Below, piece after piece: positions 63,942 to 64,000 of a stretch of DNA of 64,000 bases. The notes under the pieces are model-generated. The model saw only the letters and a list, made by a program, of their open reading frames with translations, made no database searches and was not told the origin of the DNA. The position numbers and the translations under genes are program-made. Within the stretch, counting starts at the first letter, position 1; every line of letters starts with the position of its first letter. The DNA is from Novipirellula galeiformis (GTDB lineage Bacteria > Planctomycetota > Planctomycetia > Pirellulales > Pirellulaceae). The DNA lies in NCBI RefSeq assembly GCF_007860095.1, contig NZ_SJPT01000008.1:313706-377705 (forward strand). The letters run 5' to 3'.

Positions 63942-64000
63942 TCAGGATTCACCGACGAATAACGGTTCTTCGATGGATTGCTCAAAGTCGATCGGACTCT
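63942..64000 (-). CDS. Possible 3' end of a gene running off the right edge
   Basis: On the minus strand the last bases read SPIDFEQSIEEPLFVGES-stop, with the stop at 63944-63942. The composition looks coding, and the frame is open to the window edge, but only 19 codons are visible. No family can be named. Confidence 0.3.
   Translation of the reverse strand, partial: SPIDFEQSIEEPLFVGES

Overview
The window looks like chromosome from a marine planctomycete of the Pirellulaceae (Rhodopirellula-like). The evidence is a secreted sulfatase, a paired DUF1549/DUF1553 cytochrome-type protein and DUF1501 protein, DUF1080 and DUF4838 proteins, a large expansion of DUF1559 prepilin-like proteins, moderate GC and weak Shine-Dalgarno use. 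No rRNA, tRNA, CRISPR array, transposase or phage gene was recognised.

Layout. 0-4 kb: left-edge DUF1559 gene, a Cys/His-rich small protein, a truncated lipoprotein remnant and an OPT-family transporter. 4.5-11.5 kb: four co-oriented secreted proteins (sulfatase, lactonase-fold beta-propeller, sialidase-like Asp-box protein, DUF4838 protein) that look like a glycan-processing locus. 11.5-13.3 kb: a GxxExxY gene flanked by short tandem copies of itself that share two internal deletions, bounded by GGTTAGAAAAT-type repeats; it resembles a minimal mobile or amplifying element. 13.4-22.9 kb: aat, the DUF1501 and PSCyt/PSD1 pair, a trans-sulfuration-type PLP enzyme with a long N-terminal extension, and an esterase fused to a 5'-nucleotidase C-terminal domain.

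23.1-44.8 kb is the most unusual part: nine complete DUF1559 prepilin-like genes and six small lipoprotein genes, all on the minus strand, arranged as repeated cassettes. Two lineages are visible. Type I proteins end in ...LP and two of them are followed by a 151-aa lipoprotein. All four type II proteins end in EY/EF and are followed by a 150-aa lipoprotein. Ends are near-constant and the middle is variable. Most cassettes have their own sigma70-like promoter (TTGCWT, 17 bp, TANNNT-like) 150-200 bp upstream of the start, and several have a GC-rich hairpin at the gene end or between the two genes. A DUF1080 gene and a ceramidase-like gene sit inside the array, the latter ending in a 15-bp satellite that repeats its own stop codon.

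45-64 kb is mostly ordinary: PQQ-type beta-propeller, DNA alkylation repair protein, purQ, DCC-family thiol protein, a coiled-coil membrane protein, 2-oxoglutarate dehydrogenase E1, an ABC-F ATPase, an outer-membrane barrel, a tRNA-dihydrouridine synthase, a phosphodiesterase/AGCS symporter operon and a family-2 glycosyltransferase. Several small dispersed repeats with inverted ends (TAGAGCATTTT... and GCTAAGCAG...) lie between these genes. All functional assignments come from motifs read by eye; no database search was run.
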